From contig NZ_JAPEOS010000002.1 in assembly GCF_026340975.1 (NCBI RefSeq), positions 1,547,001 to 1,611,000 on the forward strand: 64,000 bases of DNA. Reading direction: 5' to 3'. Positions within the stretch are counted from its first letter, which is position 1, and the number at the start of each line of letters is the position of its first letter. A model generated the notes under the pieces. It saw only the letters and a program-made list of their open reading frames with translations. It ran no database searches and was not told the origin of the DNA. The position numbers and the translations under genes were made by a program. Source of the DNA: Streptomyces sp. NBC_01214 (GTDB taxonomy: Bacteria > Actinomycetota > Actinomycetes > Streptomycetales > Streptomycetaceae). Below, one piece after another: positions 48,742 through 57,293 of the stretch.

Positions 48742-49668
48742 ATGCGTCGTCCCTTTGCCCGTGCTCTGGCGGGAGCGCTGACCCTGGCGGCGGGAGCGGC
48801 CGCGGCGCCGTTCGCCCAGGTGCCACAGGCGGCCGCGGACAGCGTGGTGATCGGCGGGAAGCCGGTGAAGGTGGCCGACAGCCCCTGGGTCGTCGCCCTC
48901 GCCAGCCGTGACCGGTTCGGGGGTACGCGGGGCGGGCAGTTCTGCGGAGGCGTGGTCGTGTCCCCGACCAGAGTGCTGACGGCGGCGCACTGCCTGGGCA
49001 GCCAGGTGCTGGGAGGCCCCGTCGAATCCGTGGCCGACTTCCGGGTGATCACCGGGCGTACGGAGCTCCGGGCGGCCGAGGGCCGGGAGATCGCGGTGCG
49101 CAGGGCGAGGGTGAACCCGGCCTACGACCCGGCGAGCAATGCCGGGGACCTCGCCGTCCTGGAGCTGGCCGAGTCGGTACCGGCCCACTACGTGCTGCCC
49201 ATGGCGGGGGCGGGGCATTCCGCCTACGCGGCGGGGACCGGGGCGGCGGTGTACGGCTGGGGCGACACGAGCGGCTTTGGTGACTACGCGTACGGGCTGC
49301 GTGCCGCCGCGGTGACGGTGTTGGCGGACGAGGTCTGCGAGCGCGCCTACCCCGGGGACGCGGACGGGCAGTACCGGGCGGAGTCCATGGTGTGCGCGGG
49401 GGACAGCGGCGGCGGCAAGGACGCCTGCCAGGGGGACAGTGGCGGGCCGCTGGTGGCGCAGGGCCGGCTCATCGGGCTGGTCTCGTGGGGGCGGGGCTGC
49501 GGGCGTGCCGACAGCCCCGGGGTCTATACGCGGGTCGCCCCGTTGGTCGACTTCGTACTGGCCCCGGAGACGGGCGCACAGCCCGGGGAGGTCCAGGGCA
49601 TCGGGTGGGGTGGCCGCGGGGCCTCAGGGGCGCACGCAGGGCCCGTACAGGGGCATCGCGTGTCCTAG
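48742..49668 (+). CDS. Secreted trypsin-like serine protease
   Basis: A 308-residue exported S1 peptidase. A signal peptide spans about residues 1-33 (MRRPFARALAGALTLAAGAA, ending AAADS). The mature enzyme begins VVIGGKPVKVADSPW. The triad is clear: VLTAAHCL (His), AGDLAVLEL (Asp), and KDACQGDSGGPLV (Ser), the last being the classic trypsin motif with the Asp six residues before Ser that gives Arg/Lys specificity. Paired cysteines are present. The last ~35 residues (after FVLAPE) are a Gly-rich tail not needed for the fold. AGGAGG lies 6 nt before the ATG. A perfect terminator follows. Confidence 0.94.
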   Translation: MRRPFARALAGALTLAAGAAAAPFAQVPQAAADSVVIGGKPVKVADSPWVVALASRDRFGGTRGGQFCGGVVVSPTRVLTAAHCLGSQVLGGPVESVADFRVITGRTELRAAEGREIAVRRARVNPAYDPASNAGDLAVLELAESVPAHYVLPMAGAGHSAYAAGTGAAVYGWGDTSGFGDYAYGLRAAAVTVLADEVCERAYPGDADGQYRAESMVCAGDSGGGKDACQGDSGGPLVAQGRLIGLVSWGRGCGRADSPGVYTRVAPLVDFVLAPETGAQPGEVQGIGWGGRGASGAHAGPVQGHRVS

Positions 49669-49690
49669 CTGCGGGGTCGCGGACGTGAGG

Positions 49691-49727
49691 ACGGGCGGCA
49701 CTCCTGGGTCTCAGGAGTGCCGCCCGT
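49691..49727. terminator. Strong terminator between convergent genes
   Basis: A perfect 16-bp stem (49691-49706 with 49712-49727) closes a 5-nt GGTCT loop. It serves the protease gene and the small reverse-strand gene. Confidence 0.88.
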
Positions 49728-49777
49728 CGACCGGCCTAGCCGGTCCTGGCTCGTCGGATGCGAGGTGCAGGCCTGTG

Positions 49778-50011
49778 TCAGCGGTCCTCGGGTTCGGCAT
49801 GGGCAGCCGGAGCGGACGTGAGCCGCTCGGTCTCATCCTGTATTTCCGCGGCGATCTTCTTGAGTTCCGGCTCGAACTTGCGCCCGTGGTGGGCGCAGAA
49901 GAGCAGTTCACCGCCGCTCAGCAGGACGACGCGCAGATATGCCTGGGCGCCGCAACGGTCGCATCGGTCAGCGGCCGTCAGCGGGGTCGCGGGTGTCAGA
50001 ACAGTAGTCAC
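49778..50011 (-). CDS. Small zinc-ribbon-like protein (DUF7455)
   Basis: A 77-residue protein with DRCDRCGAQAYLRVVLLSGG and LLFCAHHGRKFEPELKKIAA. Two Cys (CDRC) and a Cys-His-His set (CAHH) can bind one zinc ion. The remainder is charged. It is very common in Streptomyces between the protease gene and parE and is annotated DUF7455; function unknown. GTG at 50011 follows GAAGAGGCGAC. It is divergent from parE, so part of the 448-bp gap must carry its promoter. Confidence 0.85.
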   Translation of the reverse strand: MTTVLTPATPLTAADRCDRCGAQAYLRVVLLSGGELLFCAHHGRKFEPELKKIAAEIQDETERLTSAPAAHAEPEDR

Positions 50012-50308
50012 GTCGCCTCTTCTCTAGCTCGACGAGCTGTCGTACCAGGGTCAACATCCAACCAGGCCGAAAACGTTCCCGCTCGCGGCTTTTCCTCGAA
50101 ACTTCCTTCCGAAGCTGGCCGGCTGTTGCCGGTTGGCGGCGAAGGAGCCGTATTGCGTTGCTTTACGGTTTCGCGTTGTCAGTCGTGCGCTTGTTGCAGT
50201 TCCATCCTCCCCCGGCGTGAGTGCCGGGTTGTTCATGAGGACGTGCCCGAACCCTAAATGGTTCATGCGCGGAAGGGAACGTGATGTTTCCTTCACCCGC
50301 GCGGGGGA
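50012..50308. promoter_or_regulatory. Divergent intergenic region between the DUF7455 gene and parE
   Basis: About 300 bases with lower GC than the genes. A CCGGC-TGTT-GCCGG repeat lies near 50120. I see no open reading frame with coding character. The parE promoter candidate is at 50309-50338. Confidence 0.5.
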
Positions 50309-50338
50309 TCGAACATCCGTACGGATCTGGACTAGGCT
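50309..50338 (+). promoter_or_regulatory. Candidate parE promoter with palindrome in the spacer
   Basis: TCGAAC (50309-50314) and TAGGCT (50333-50338) are 18 bp apart, a reasonable vegetative promoter. ATCCGTACGGAT (50315-50326), a perfect 12-bp palindrome, fills most of the spacer and could be an operator. Start of parE is 122 bp downstream. Confidence 0.5.
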
Positions 50339-50459
50339 GAAGAATGCGCGAGGGTGGCGTTGCATCGGCTCTACCTGGCCTCGGTACCCTTCGAGCGGCA
50401 CCCGAGCCACCCCTGCGCCCGACCGGGCCAGAAAAGAAATTCAGCGAGGAGCGAACTGC

Positions 50460-52580
50460 GTGACCGCCGACACGTCCGTGCCTTCCAGCGCGCTGCTGTC
50501 CGGAGCAGACCGGGACGGTTCCAACTACACCGCGCGGCACCTGCTCGTCCTCGAAGGGCTGGAGGCCGTCCGCAAGCGCCCCGGCATGTATATCGGCTCC
50601 ACCGACAGCCGGGGCCTCATGCACTGCCTGTGGGAGATCATCGACAATTCCGTCGACGAGGCCCTGGGCGGCTACTGCGACCACATCGAGGTGATCCTGC
50701 ACGAGGACGCCTCCGTCGAGGTCCGGGACAACGGCCGCGGCATCCCCGTGGACGTCGAGCCCAAGACCGGCCTGTCCGGCATCGAGGTCGTCATGACCAA
50801 GCTGCACGCCGGCGGCAAGTTCGGAGGTGGCTCCTACGCGGCCTCCGGCGGCCTGCACGGCGTCGGCGCCTCCGTGGTCAACGCCCTCTCCGCCCGCCTC
50901 GACGTCGAGGTCGACCGCAACAGCTCGACCCACGCCATCAGCTTCCGGCGCGGCGTCCCGGGCATGTTCACCGAGCAGGGCCCCGACAGCCCCTTCGACC
51001 CCGCCAACGGCCTCCGCAAGGTCAAGCGGGTCGCCAAGGGCAAGACCGGCACCCGGGTCCGTTACTGGGCCGACCGCCAGATCTTCCTCAAGGACGCCCG
51101 GCTCAACCTGGAGACGCTCTACCAGCGCGCCCGCCAGACCGCCTTCCTCGTCCCCGGCCTGACCCTGGTCGTCCGCGACGAGCGCGGCATCGACGGGGCC
51201 GGCAAGACCGAGGAGACCTTCCGCTTCGACGGCGGCATCAGCGAGTTCTGCGAGTACCTCGCCCAGGACAAGGCCGTCTGCGACGTGCTGCGGCTGACCG
51301 GATCGGGCACCTTCAAGGAGACCGTCCCGGTCCTCGACGACCGCGGCCACATGACCCCGACCGAGGTCACCCGCGAGCTCGGCGTGGACATCGCCCTGCG
51401 CTGGGGCACGGGGTACGAGACCGGCGTCAAGTCCTTCGTGAACATCATCGCCACCCCCAAGGGCGGCACCCACGTCACCGGCTTCGAACGCTCCGTGACC
51501 AAGACCGTCAACGAGGTGCTGCGCTCGGCCAAGCTGCTGCGCGTCGCCGAGGACGACGTGGTCAAGGACGACGCGATGGAGGGCATGACGGCCGTCGTCA
51601 CCGTCCGGCTCGCCGAGCCGCAGTTCGAGGGCCAGACCAAGGAGGTGCTCGGCACCTCCGCGGCCACCCGGATCGTCGCCGCCGTGGTCGCCAAGGAGCT
51701 CAAGGCTTTCCTGACCTCCACCAAGCGCGACGACAAGCAGCAGGCCCGCGCCGTGATGGAAAAGATCGTCGCGGCGGCCCGGACCAGGATCGCGGCCCGT
51801 CAGCACAAGGAGGCGCAGCGTCGCAAGACGGCGCTGGAGACCTCCTCGCTCCCCGCCAAGCTGGCCGACTGCCGCAGCGACGACGTGGACCGCAGCGAGC
51901 TCTTCATCGTCGAGGGCGACTCCGCCCTCGGTACCGCGAAGCTCGCCCGGAACTCGGAGTTCCAGGCGCTCCTGCCCATCCGCGGCAAGATCCTCAACGT
52001 CCAGAAGTCCTCGGTCTCGGACATGCTCAAGAACGCCGAGTGCGGGGCGATCATCCAGGTCATAGGAGCCGGCTCGGGCCGGACCTTCGACATCGACGCC
52101 GCCCGGTACGGCAAGATCGTGCTGCTCGTCGACGCCGACGTCGACGGCGCGCACATCCGCTGCCTGCTGCTCACGCTCTTCCAGCGGTACATGCGGCCGA
52201 TGGTCGAGGCCGGCCGGGTCTTCGCGGCCGTGCCGCCGCTGCACCGGATCGAGCTGGTCCAGCCGAAGAAGGGCCAGGACAAGTACGTCTACACGTACTC
52301 GGACAGCGAGCTGCGCCAGACCCTGCTGGAGTACCAGCGCAAGAACATCCGGTACAAGGACTCGATCCAGCGCTACAAGGGCCTCGGCGAGATGGACGCG
52401 GACCAGCTGGCGGAGACCACCATGGACCCCCGCCACCGCACCCTGCGCCGGATCAACATCGGCGACCTGGACTCGGCCGAGCAGGTCTTCGACCTGCTCA
52501 TGGGCAATGAGGTGGCCCCGCGCAAGGAGTTCATCACGAGCTCCGCGGCGACCCTGGACCGCTCGCGCATCGACGCCTGA
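50460..52580 (+). CDS. parE: DNA topoisomerase IV subunit B (GyrB/ParE family)
   Basis: The ATPase subunit of type IIA topoisomerase for chromosome decatenation. The 706-residue product has the GHKL ATPase domain (EIIDNSVDEA near 61, VRDNGRGIPV, GLHGVGASVVNALS), the transducer domain with its conserved Lys-containing loop, and the TOPRIM domain (FIVEGDSALGTAKLAR near 484, LVDADVDGAHIRCLLL). The C-terminal YKGLGEMDADQLAETTMDP is standard. It is slightly longer than many ParE proteins because of Streptomyces-type segments. GTG 50460 follows GAGGAGC. It is the position of SCO5822 (recalled). The partner parC would lie downstream, outside this window. Confidence 0.94.
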   Translation: MTADTSVPSSALLSGADRDGSNYTARHLLVLEGLEAVRKRPGMYIGSTDSRGLMHCLWEIIDNSVDEALGGYCDHIEVILHEDASVEVRDNGRGIPVDVEPKTGLSGIEVVMTKLHAGGKFGGGSYAASGGLHGVGASVVNALSARLDVEVDRNSSTHAISFRRGVPGMFTEQGPDSPFDPANGLRKVKRVAKGKTGTRVRYWADRQIFLKDARLNLETLYQRARQTAFLVPGLTLVVRDERGIDGAGKTEETFRFDGGISEFCEYLAQDKAVCDVLRLTGSGTFKETVPVLDDRGHMTPTEVTRELGVDIALRWGTGYETGVKSFVNIIATPKGGTHVTGFERSVTKTVNEVLRSAKLLRVAEDDVVKDDAMEGMTAVVTVRLAEPQFEGQTKEVLGTSAATRIVAAVVAKELKAFLTSTKRDDKQQARAVMEKIVAAARTRIAARQHKEAQRRKTALETSSLPAKLADCRSDDVDRSELFIVEGDSALGTAKLARNSEFQALLPIRGKILNVQKSSVSDMLKNAECGAIIQVIGAGSGRTFDIDAARYGKIVLLVDADVDGAHIRCLLLTLFQRYMRPMVEAGRVFAAVPPLHRIELVQPKKGQDKYVYTYSDSELRQTLLEYQRKNIRYKDSIQRYKGLGEMDADQLAETTMDPRHRTLRRINIGDLDSAEQVFDLLMGNEVAPRKEFITSSAATLDRSRIDA

Positions 52581-52632
52581 TCCGGGAGCCGTCGGACCCC
52601 GGCAGAGACTGACCCCGAACGCACCACGGCAC

Positions 52633-52678
52633 ACCGGCGCTCTTCCCTCCATCACCTGTTGGAGTGAAGAGCGCCGGT
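52633..52678 (+). terminator. Terminator after parE
   Basis: A 13-bp perfect outer stem (52633-52645 with 52666-52678), one mismatch, then a 5-bp inner stem (52647-52651 with 52660-52664) around an 8-nt loop. It lies 52 bp after the parE stop. Confidence 0.8.
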
Positions 52679-52754
52679 ACACCAGTCCGGAAAGCCCCAT
52701 TCCGCACATCCTTGTGGGCACGCGGCCACTGCGGCAGCGGACAAGGAGAGTTCG

Positions 52755-53243
52755 GTGGACAAGCACGAAGGTCGTGATACCGGAACGATCCGGTTGGACG
52801 ACCCCTGGTACGACGCGCTGGCCGTCGGGTGGGGCGAGGGTGAGGAAACGTCCCAGCCGGCCCCGGTTCCCGTGGGCGGACGCCCCGCGCCCGGAGCATC
52901 CGAGATCTACCTCGAAGTGCAGCGCAGCGCCGCCTTCCAGGAGGTGCGCACCCGCTACCGCAGGTTCGTCGTCCCCGCCACCGCCGGGTTCTTCCTCTGG
53001 TACGTCGCCTACGTGGTCGCGGCCACGGCCGCGCCCGGCCTGATGGCCCGGCCCGTGGTGGGCGCGGTGAACGTGGCCATGCTGGCGGGACTCGGCCAGT
53101 TCCTCAGCACCTTCCTGCTGACCTGGGCCTACGCCCGGCACGCGCGGCTGCGCCGGGACCGGGCCGCGCTCGATCTGCGCTGGACCGTCTTCGAGCAGGA
53201 GCACGGCGCCGAGCGGACCCGGGCGAGGAGGGCCGGCCGGTGA
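52755..53243 (+). CDS. DUF485 family membrane protein
   Basis: A 162-residue protein with an acidic N-terminus (about 1-75) and two membrane segments (about 75-97, FVVPATAGFFLWYVAYVVAA; and 105-130, VVGAVNVAMLAGLGQFLSTF). A conserved VRTRYRRFV precedes the first segment and YARHARLRRDR follows the second. DUF485 proteins are the small partner of ActP-like symporters, as here: its stop overlaps the symporter start by 4 bp (GTGA). GTG 52755 has AAGGAGA upstream. It likely assembles with or tunes the transporter. Confidence 0.9.
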   Translation: MDKHEGRDTGTIRLDDPWYDALAVGWGEGEETSQPAPVPVGGRPAPGASEIYLEVQRSAAFQEVRTRYRRFVVPATAGFFLWYVAYVVAATAAPGLMARPVVGAVNVAMLAGLGQFLSTFLLTWAYARHARLRRDRAALDLRWTVFEQEHGAERTRARRAGR

Positions 53244-54832
53244 CCACCGAGCACCAGACCCTCGCGCTGATCCTGTTCAGCCTCTTCATCGCGGTGACCC
53301 TCGGCATCACCACCTGGGTCAGTCGGAACCGGCACGGGTCGGCCGAGGAGTTCTACGCGGGCGGCCGGTTGTTCTCTCCGATGGAGAACGGATTCGCCAT
53401 CGCGGGCGACTACATGTCCGCCGCCTCGTTCCTCGGCATCTCCGGCCTGATCGCCCTGTTCGGCTACGACGGGCTGCTGTACTCGGTGGGCTTCCTCGTG
53501 GCCTGGCTCGTGGTGCTCTTCCTCGTCGCCGAACTGGTCCGCAACTGCGGTCGCTTCACCCTTGCCGACGTGGTCGCCGCCCGGATGAGCGAACGGCCGG
53601 TCCGGATCGCGGCCGGCACCTCCTCGGTCGTCGTCTCCGTCCTCTACCTCATCGCGCAGATGGTCGGCGCGGGCAGCCTGGTCGGCCTGCTGTTGGGGAA
53701 TTCGGGCGCCACCGCCCGCACCCTCACCGTGGTGGGGGTGGGCGCGCTGATGGTGGTCTACGTGTCCTTCGGCGGGATGCGGGCCACCACCTGGATCCAG
53801 ATCGTGAAGGCCGTGCTGCTGATGGGCGGCGCGATCACCCTGACCGTGCTCGTGCTGCTGCGCTTCCACGGGAACTTCGACCAGCTGCTCACCAGCGCCG
53901 CCGACCGCAGCGGGCACGGCCGCGCGTTCCTGGGCCCCGGCCTCAAGTACGGCGGGGACTGGACCGCCCGCATCGACTTCATGAGCCTCGGTCTCGCGCT
54001 GGTCCTCGGGACCGCCGGGCTGCCGCACATCCTGTCGCGGTTCTACACCGTGCCCACCGCAAGGTCGGCCCGCCGCTCGGTGGTGTGGGCGATCGCCCTC
54101 ATCGGCGGGTTCTACCTGATGACCATCGTGCTCGGCTTCGGAGCGGCCGCGCTGGTGGGACCGGACGAGGTACGGGCCTCCAACGCCTCCGGGAACACGG
54201 CCGTTCCGCTGCTGGCGGCCTTCCTCGGCGGGGGCGCCGACTCCACCGGGGGCGCGGTGCTGTTCGCCTTCGTCGCCGCCATCGCCTTCGCCACCATCCT
54301 GGCCGTGGTCGCCGGCATCACCCTGGCCTCCTCGGCCTCCGTGGCACACGACCTCTACGCCTCCCTCAAGCGCCGGCACGCCCGGCAGCGCAGCGAGGTC
54401 GCGGTGGCCCGGGGCGCGGCCGTCGGCATCGGGGCGGTGGCGATCGCCCTCGGGCTGCTCGCCCAGGACCTCAACGTGGCGTTCCTGGTGGGGCTGGCCT
54501 TCGCGGTGGCGGCTTCGGCCAATCTGCCGGTGCTGCTGTACTCGCTCTTCTGGCGCGGCTTCACCACGCGCGGAGCCGTCTGGTCGGTGTACGGCGGCCT
54601 GATCCCGGCGGTGCTGCTGGTGCTGGTCTCGCCGGTGGTGTCGGGCAGTCCCGAATCCCTCTTCCCCGGAGTGGACTTCCAGTACTTCCCGCTCCAGAAC
54701 CCGGGGATCGTCTCGATCCCGCTGGGCTTCCTGGCGGGCTGGCTGGGCACCGTCACCTCGGGCGAAGAGGCGGACGAGGCGAAGCACGCGGAGACGGAGG
54801 TCCGCTCCCTGACCGGCGCCGGAGCGGTCTGA
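53240..54832 (+). CDS. actP: Cation acetate symporter (sodium:solute symporter family)
   Basis: A 530-residue SSS-family transporter with about 13 membrane segments. Family motifs: SAEEFYAGGRLFSPMENGFA and IAGDYMSAASFLGISG at helices 2-3, the GLPHILSRFYTVPTARSAR motif in the centre, and FATILAVVAGITLASSASVA in helix 8. These are the ActP/MctP signatures for acetate and short monocarboxylates, driven by a cation gradient. It is translationally coupled to the DUF485 gene by a 4-bp overlap. A CitAB-like two-component system is convergent downstream and may sense the same type of substrate; this is inference. Confidence 0.9.
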   Translation: MTTEHQTLALILFSLFIAVTLGITTWVSRNRHGSAEEFYAGGRLFSPMENGFAIAGDYMSAASFLGISGLIALFGYDGLLYSVGFLVAWLVVLFLVAELVRNCGRFTLADVVAARMSERPVRIAAGTSSVVVSVLYLIAQMVGAGSLVGLLLGNSGATARTLTVVGVGALMVVYVSFGGMRATTWIQIVKAVLLMGGAITLTVLVLLRFHGNFDQLLTSAADRSGHGRAFLGPGLKYGGDWTARIDFMSLGLALVLGTAGLPHILSRFYTVPTARSARRSVVWAIALIGGFYLMTIVLGFGAAALVGPDEVRASNASGNTAVPLLAAFLGGGADSTGGAVLFAFVAAIAFATILAVVAGITLASSASVAHDLYASLKRRHARQRSEVAVARGAAVGIGAVAIALGLLAQDLNVAFLVGLAFAVAASANLPVLLYSLFWRGFTTRGAVWSVYGGLIPAVLLVLVSPVVSGSPESLFPGVDFQYFPLQNPGIVSIPLGFLAGWLGTVTSGEEADEAKHAETEVRSLTGAGAV

Positions 54833-54850
54833 GGGGCCGAGGGGTGGAGC

Positions 54851-54876
54851 GGCCGGTCGGGTAGCCCCGGCCGGCC
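54851..54876. terminator. Terminator between the symporter and the two-component system
   Basis: An 11-bp stem with one T-G wobble (54851-54861 with 54866-54876) closes a TAGC tetraloop. Immediately after it CCGTCAG is repeated three times (54876-54896). Confidence 0.7.
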
Positions 54877-54906
54877 CGTCAGCCGTCAGCCGTCAGCCGG
54901 GCGCCG

Positions 54907-55608
54907 TCAGGCCGGCCCCTCCGACGGGAGCCAGGTGTAGCGGTGCTCCGGGCGGCCGGTCTCGCCGTAGCGCAGGGCGAGGCTGACCCGGGCGGTGCGT
55001 TCGAGGAGCTTGAGATAGCGCTGGGCGGTCTGCCGGCTGATGCCCGCGCGGTCGGCGATCTGCTGGGTGGACAAGGGGCCTTCGGCGGACCGCAGCACCT
55101 GACGGACGAGCTCCGCGGTGGTGGCGGAATGGCCCTTGGGGAGCTCGTTCGGGGATCGCGCGGCGGCGAGGGCACCGAAGATCCGGTCCACCTCGGCCTG
55201 TTCGGCCTCACCGCCCGTGTCCAGGGTGCGGCGCAGCGCCCCGTACGCCTCCAGTCGGCTGCGCAGTCCGGCGAAGGTGAAGGGCTTGACCAGGTACTGC
55301 AGGGCGCCGAGGCGCATGGCGGCCTGCACGGTGGTGAGGTCGCGGGCGGCGGTGACCATGATCACATCGGTGCGGTGGCCGAGCTGGCGCAGGCGCCGGA
55401 CGAGGTCCAGGCCGTTCTCGTCGGGGAGGTAGTGGTCCAGCAGGACCAGGTCCACCGGATGCGAAGTGAGGAACTCCAGGGCCTCGACGGCCGAATGGGC
55501 CTGCGCCGTCACCAGGAATCCGGGAACCTTTGCCACGTACGCCGCGTTGATCCGGGCAACACGCATGTCGTCGTCGACGACCAATACGTGAATCGGGGTC
55601 TCGTTCAC
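54907..55608 (-). CDS. Response regulator of CitB/DcuR type
   Basis: A 233-residue two-component response regulator. The receiver domain (about 1-125) has the acidic pair in VLVVDDDMRV, the phospho-Asp in LVLLDHYLPD (near 57), the Thr in MVTAARD and Lys in YLVKPFTFAGL. The C-terminal HTH (about 165-225: LSTQQIADRAGISRQTAQRY) is the type seen with CitA/DcuS kinases. GTG at 55608 overlaps the kinase stop by 4 bp, so the pair is translationally coupled. The targets are probably transport or metabolism of an organic acid, the neighbouring actP being the obvious candidate. Confidence 0.92.
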   Translation of the reverse strand: MNETPIHVLVVDDDMRVARINAAYVAKVPGFLVTAQAHSAVEALEFLTSHPVDLVLLDHYLPDENGLDLVRRLRQLGHRTDVIMVTAARDLTTVQAAMRLGALQYLVKPFTFAGLRSRLEAYGALRRTLDTGGEAEQAEVDRIFGALAAARSPNELPKGHSATTAELVRQVLRSAEGPLSTQQIADRAGISRQTAQRYLKLLERTARVSLALRYGETGRPEHRYTWLPSEGPA

Positions 55609-57221
55609 CGCAGGGCCTCCGGGAGTACGACGGAGAATTCCGCCCCTCCGTCCGCTGCTTCACCGGCCCGGGCGCTGCCGCCCTGCCGCTCCGCGAGGCG
55701 GCGTACGAGGGCGAGGCCCAGCCCGCGCTCGCGGTGGGCCTTGGGCTGCTTGGTCGACCAGCCCTCCGTGAAGATCTCCTTACGGCGCGCGGCGGGCACC
55801 CCGGGGCCGCTGTCGCACACCCGCAGCACGGCGGTACGGCCCTCCGCGCGCAGCTCCACCTCGACCAGGGGCACCGCTGAACCCGCTGCGGCGTCCAGGG
55901 CGTTGTCCACGAGGTTGCCGAGGATCGTGACGAGGCCGCCCGGGTCCACCAGGCGGTCGGGGAGGAGGGTGGAGCCGGCCAGGCGCAGGGGGACGCCGCG
56001 CTCGGCGGCGACGGCCGCCTTGCCCACCAGGAGGGCGGCCAGCAGTGGGTCGTGGACCTTCTCGGTGACCTGTTCGGCCGTCGTGCGGTGCACGCCGGCG
56101 ACCTCGGTCACGAACTCCACCGCCTCCTCGTGCAGGCCCAGCTCCAGCAGGCCGAGGAGGGTGTGGAGGCGGTTGGCGTGCTCGTGGTCCTGGGCGCGCA
56201 GGGCATCGATCAGGCCCCTGGTGGAGTCGAGCTCGCGGCCGAGGTGCTCCAGCTCGGTGCGGTCGCGCAGGGTGGCGACGGCGCCGCCGTCCTCGGTGGG
56301 CATGCGGTTGGCCACCAGGACCCGGGGGCCCTGGACGGTGAGCAGGTCCCGGCCGGTGACACGGCCCGACAGGACGTCCGCGGTGCGGCCCGCACCCAGT
56401 ACGTCCTCGAGCGGGCGCCCCGCGCAGCCGTCGATGGTGTCCGGGGCGAGGCCCAGCAGGCGGGCGGCCTCGTCGTTGACCAGCCGGACCCTGCCGTCGG
56501 GGGCCAGGGCGATCACGCCCTCGCGGATGGAGTGCAGCATGGCCTCGCGCTCGGCGAGCAGGCCGGCGATGTCGGAGAAGGCCAGATCGCGGGTCTGCCG
56601 CTGGATCCTGCGGGAGAGCAGGTAGGCGGCGAGGGCGCCTGCCGCCAGGGCCCCGCCCGCGTAAGCGAGCAGTCCGGGGATCGCGCCGAGCAGCCGGTCG
56701 CGGACGCTGTCGTAGGCGATGCCGACCGAGACGGCGCCGACGATCTCGCCGTCGGCCGCGAGGAGCGGGACCTTGCCACGGGCGGAGCGGCCCAGGGTGC
56801 CCTCGTCGATCTCCATGACCTCGCGCCCCGCCAGGGCATCGCTCGGGTCGGTGGAGACGGGCAGCCCGATCCGGTCGGCGCTCGGGTGCGAGCGGCGGAT
56901 GCCGTTCAGGTCGAGCACGACCACGTACTCGGCTCCGGTGGCCCGGCGGATCCGCTCGGCCGAGGACTGCACGGGGCTGTCGGCCGACGGCCCGGAGCTC
57001 AGGACCCCGGCGGCCAGCGCCGGGTCGGCCGCGGCGCCCTGCGCGATGGCCAGGGCCCGCCGCATCGCCTGGTCGTCGAGCTGGGCGCTCAGCGGCGCCA
57101 GGAACAGTCCGGTCGCCAGTACGGCGACCCCGGCGGCGATGGCCAGCTGGGTCAGCAGGATCTGGGAGACGGCCCGTCTGGGCAGCCCGAGGCGCCGAGC
57201 GCTCATGAGGGGGAACCGCAT
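55605..57221 (-). CDS. Sensor histidine kinase of CitA/DcuS type
   Basis: A 538-residue membrane sensor kinase. Transmembrane segment 1 (about 20-43), an extracytoplasmic PAS/sCache-like sensor domain (about 45-175) with VVVLDLNGIRRSHP and GAVSVGIAYDSVRDRLLG as in CitA, then a second segment (about 178-205). A cytoplasmic PAS domain and the HATPase follow: DHEHANRLHTLLGLLELG (phospho-His region), LVDNALDAA (N box), VRVCDSGPGVP (G1), and RGLGLALVRRLAE (G2). CitA/DcuS kinases sense di- or tricarboxylates such as citrate. The ATG at 57221 is chosen; the frame also allows a TTG three codons upstream and an ATG at 57206. No ribosome binding site is clear. Confidence 0.9.
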   Translation of the reverse strand: MRFPLMSARRLGLPRRAVSQILLTQLAIAAGVAVLATGLFLAPLSAQLDDQAMRRALAIAQGAAADPALAAGVLSSGPSADSPVQSSAERIRRATGAEYVVVLDLNGIRRSHPSADRIGLPVSTDPSDALAGREVMEIDEGTLGRSARGKVPLLAADGEIVGAVSVGIAYDSVRDRLLGAIPGLLAYAGGALAAGALAAYLLSRRIQRQTRDLAFSDIAGLLAEREAMLHSIREGVIALAPDGRVRLVNDEAARLLGLAPDTIDGCAGRPLEDVLGAGRTADVLSGRVTGRDLLTVQGPRVLVANRMPTEDGGAVATLRDRTELEHLGRELDSTRGLIDALRAQDHEHANRLHTLLGLLELGLHEEAVEFVTEVAGVHRTTAEQVTEKVHDPLLAALLVGKAAVAAERGVPLRLAGSTLLPDRLVDPGGLVTILGNLVDNALDAAAGSAVPLVEVELRAEGRTAVLRVCDSGPGVPAARRKEIFTEGWSTKQPKAHRERGLGLALVRRLAERQGGSARAGEAADGGAEFSVVLPEALR

Positions 57222-57293
57222 GGGCAGCAACGGTAGGTCGGCACCGGCACGAGCGGAATGCTTACGCCCGGCTTGTCGGGTACCCCACTCCCG

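Noticed and set aside
50163..53204. Very long reverse-strand open frame (over 1000 codons) opposite parE
   Set aside because: It mirrors parE and the following genes. In very GC-rich DNA a real gene leaves its antisense frames open. The product is Gly/Val/Asp/Leu-biased with no motif, while parE on the plus strand has every family motif.
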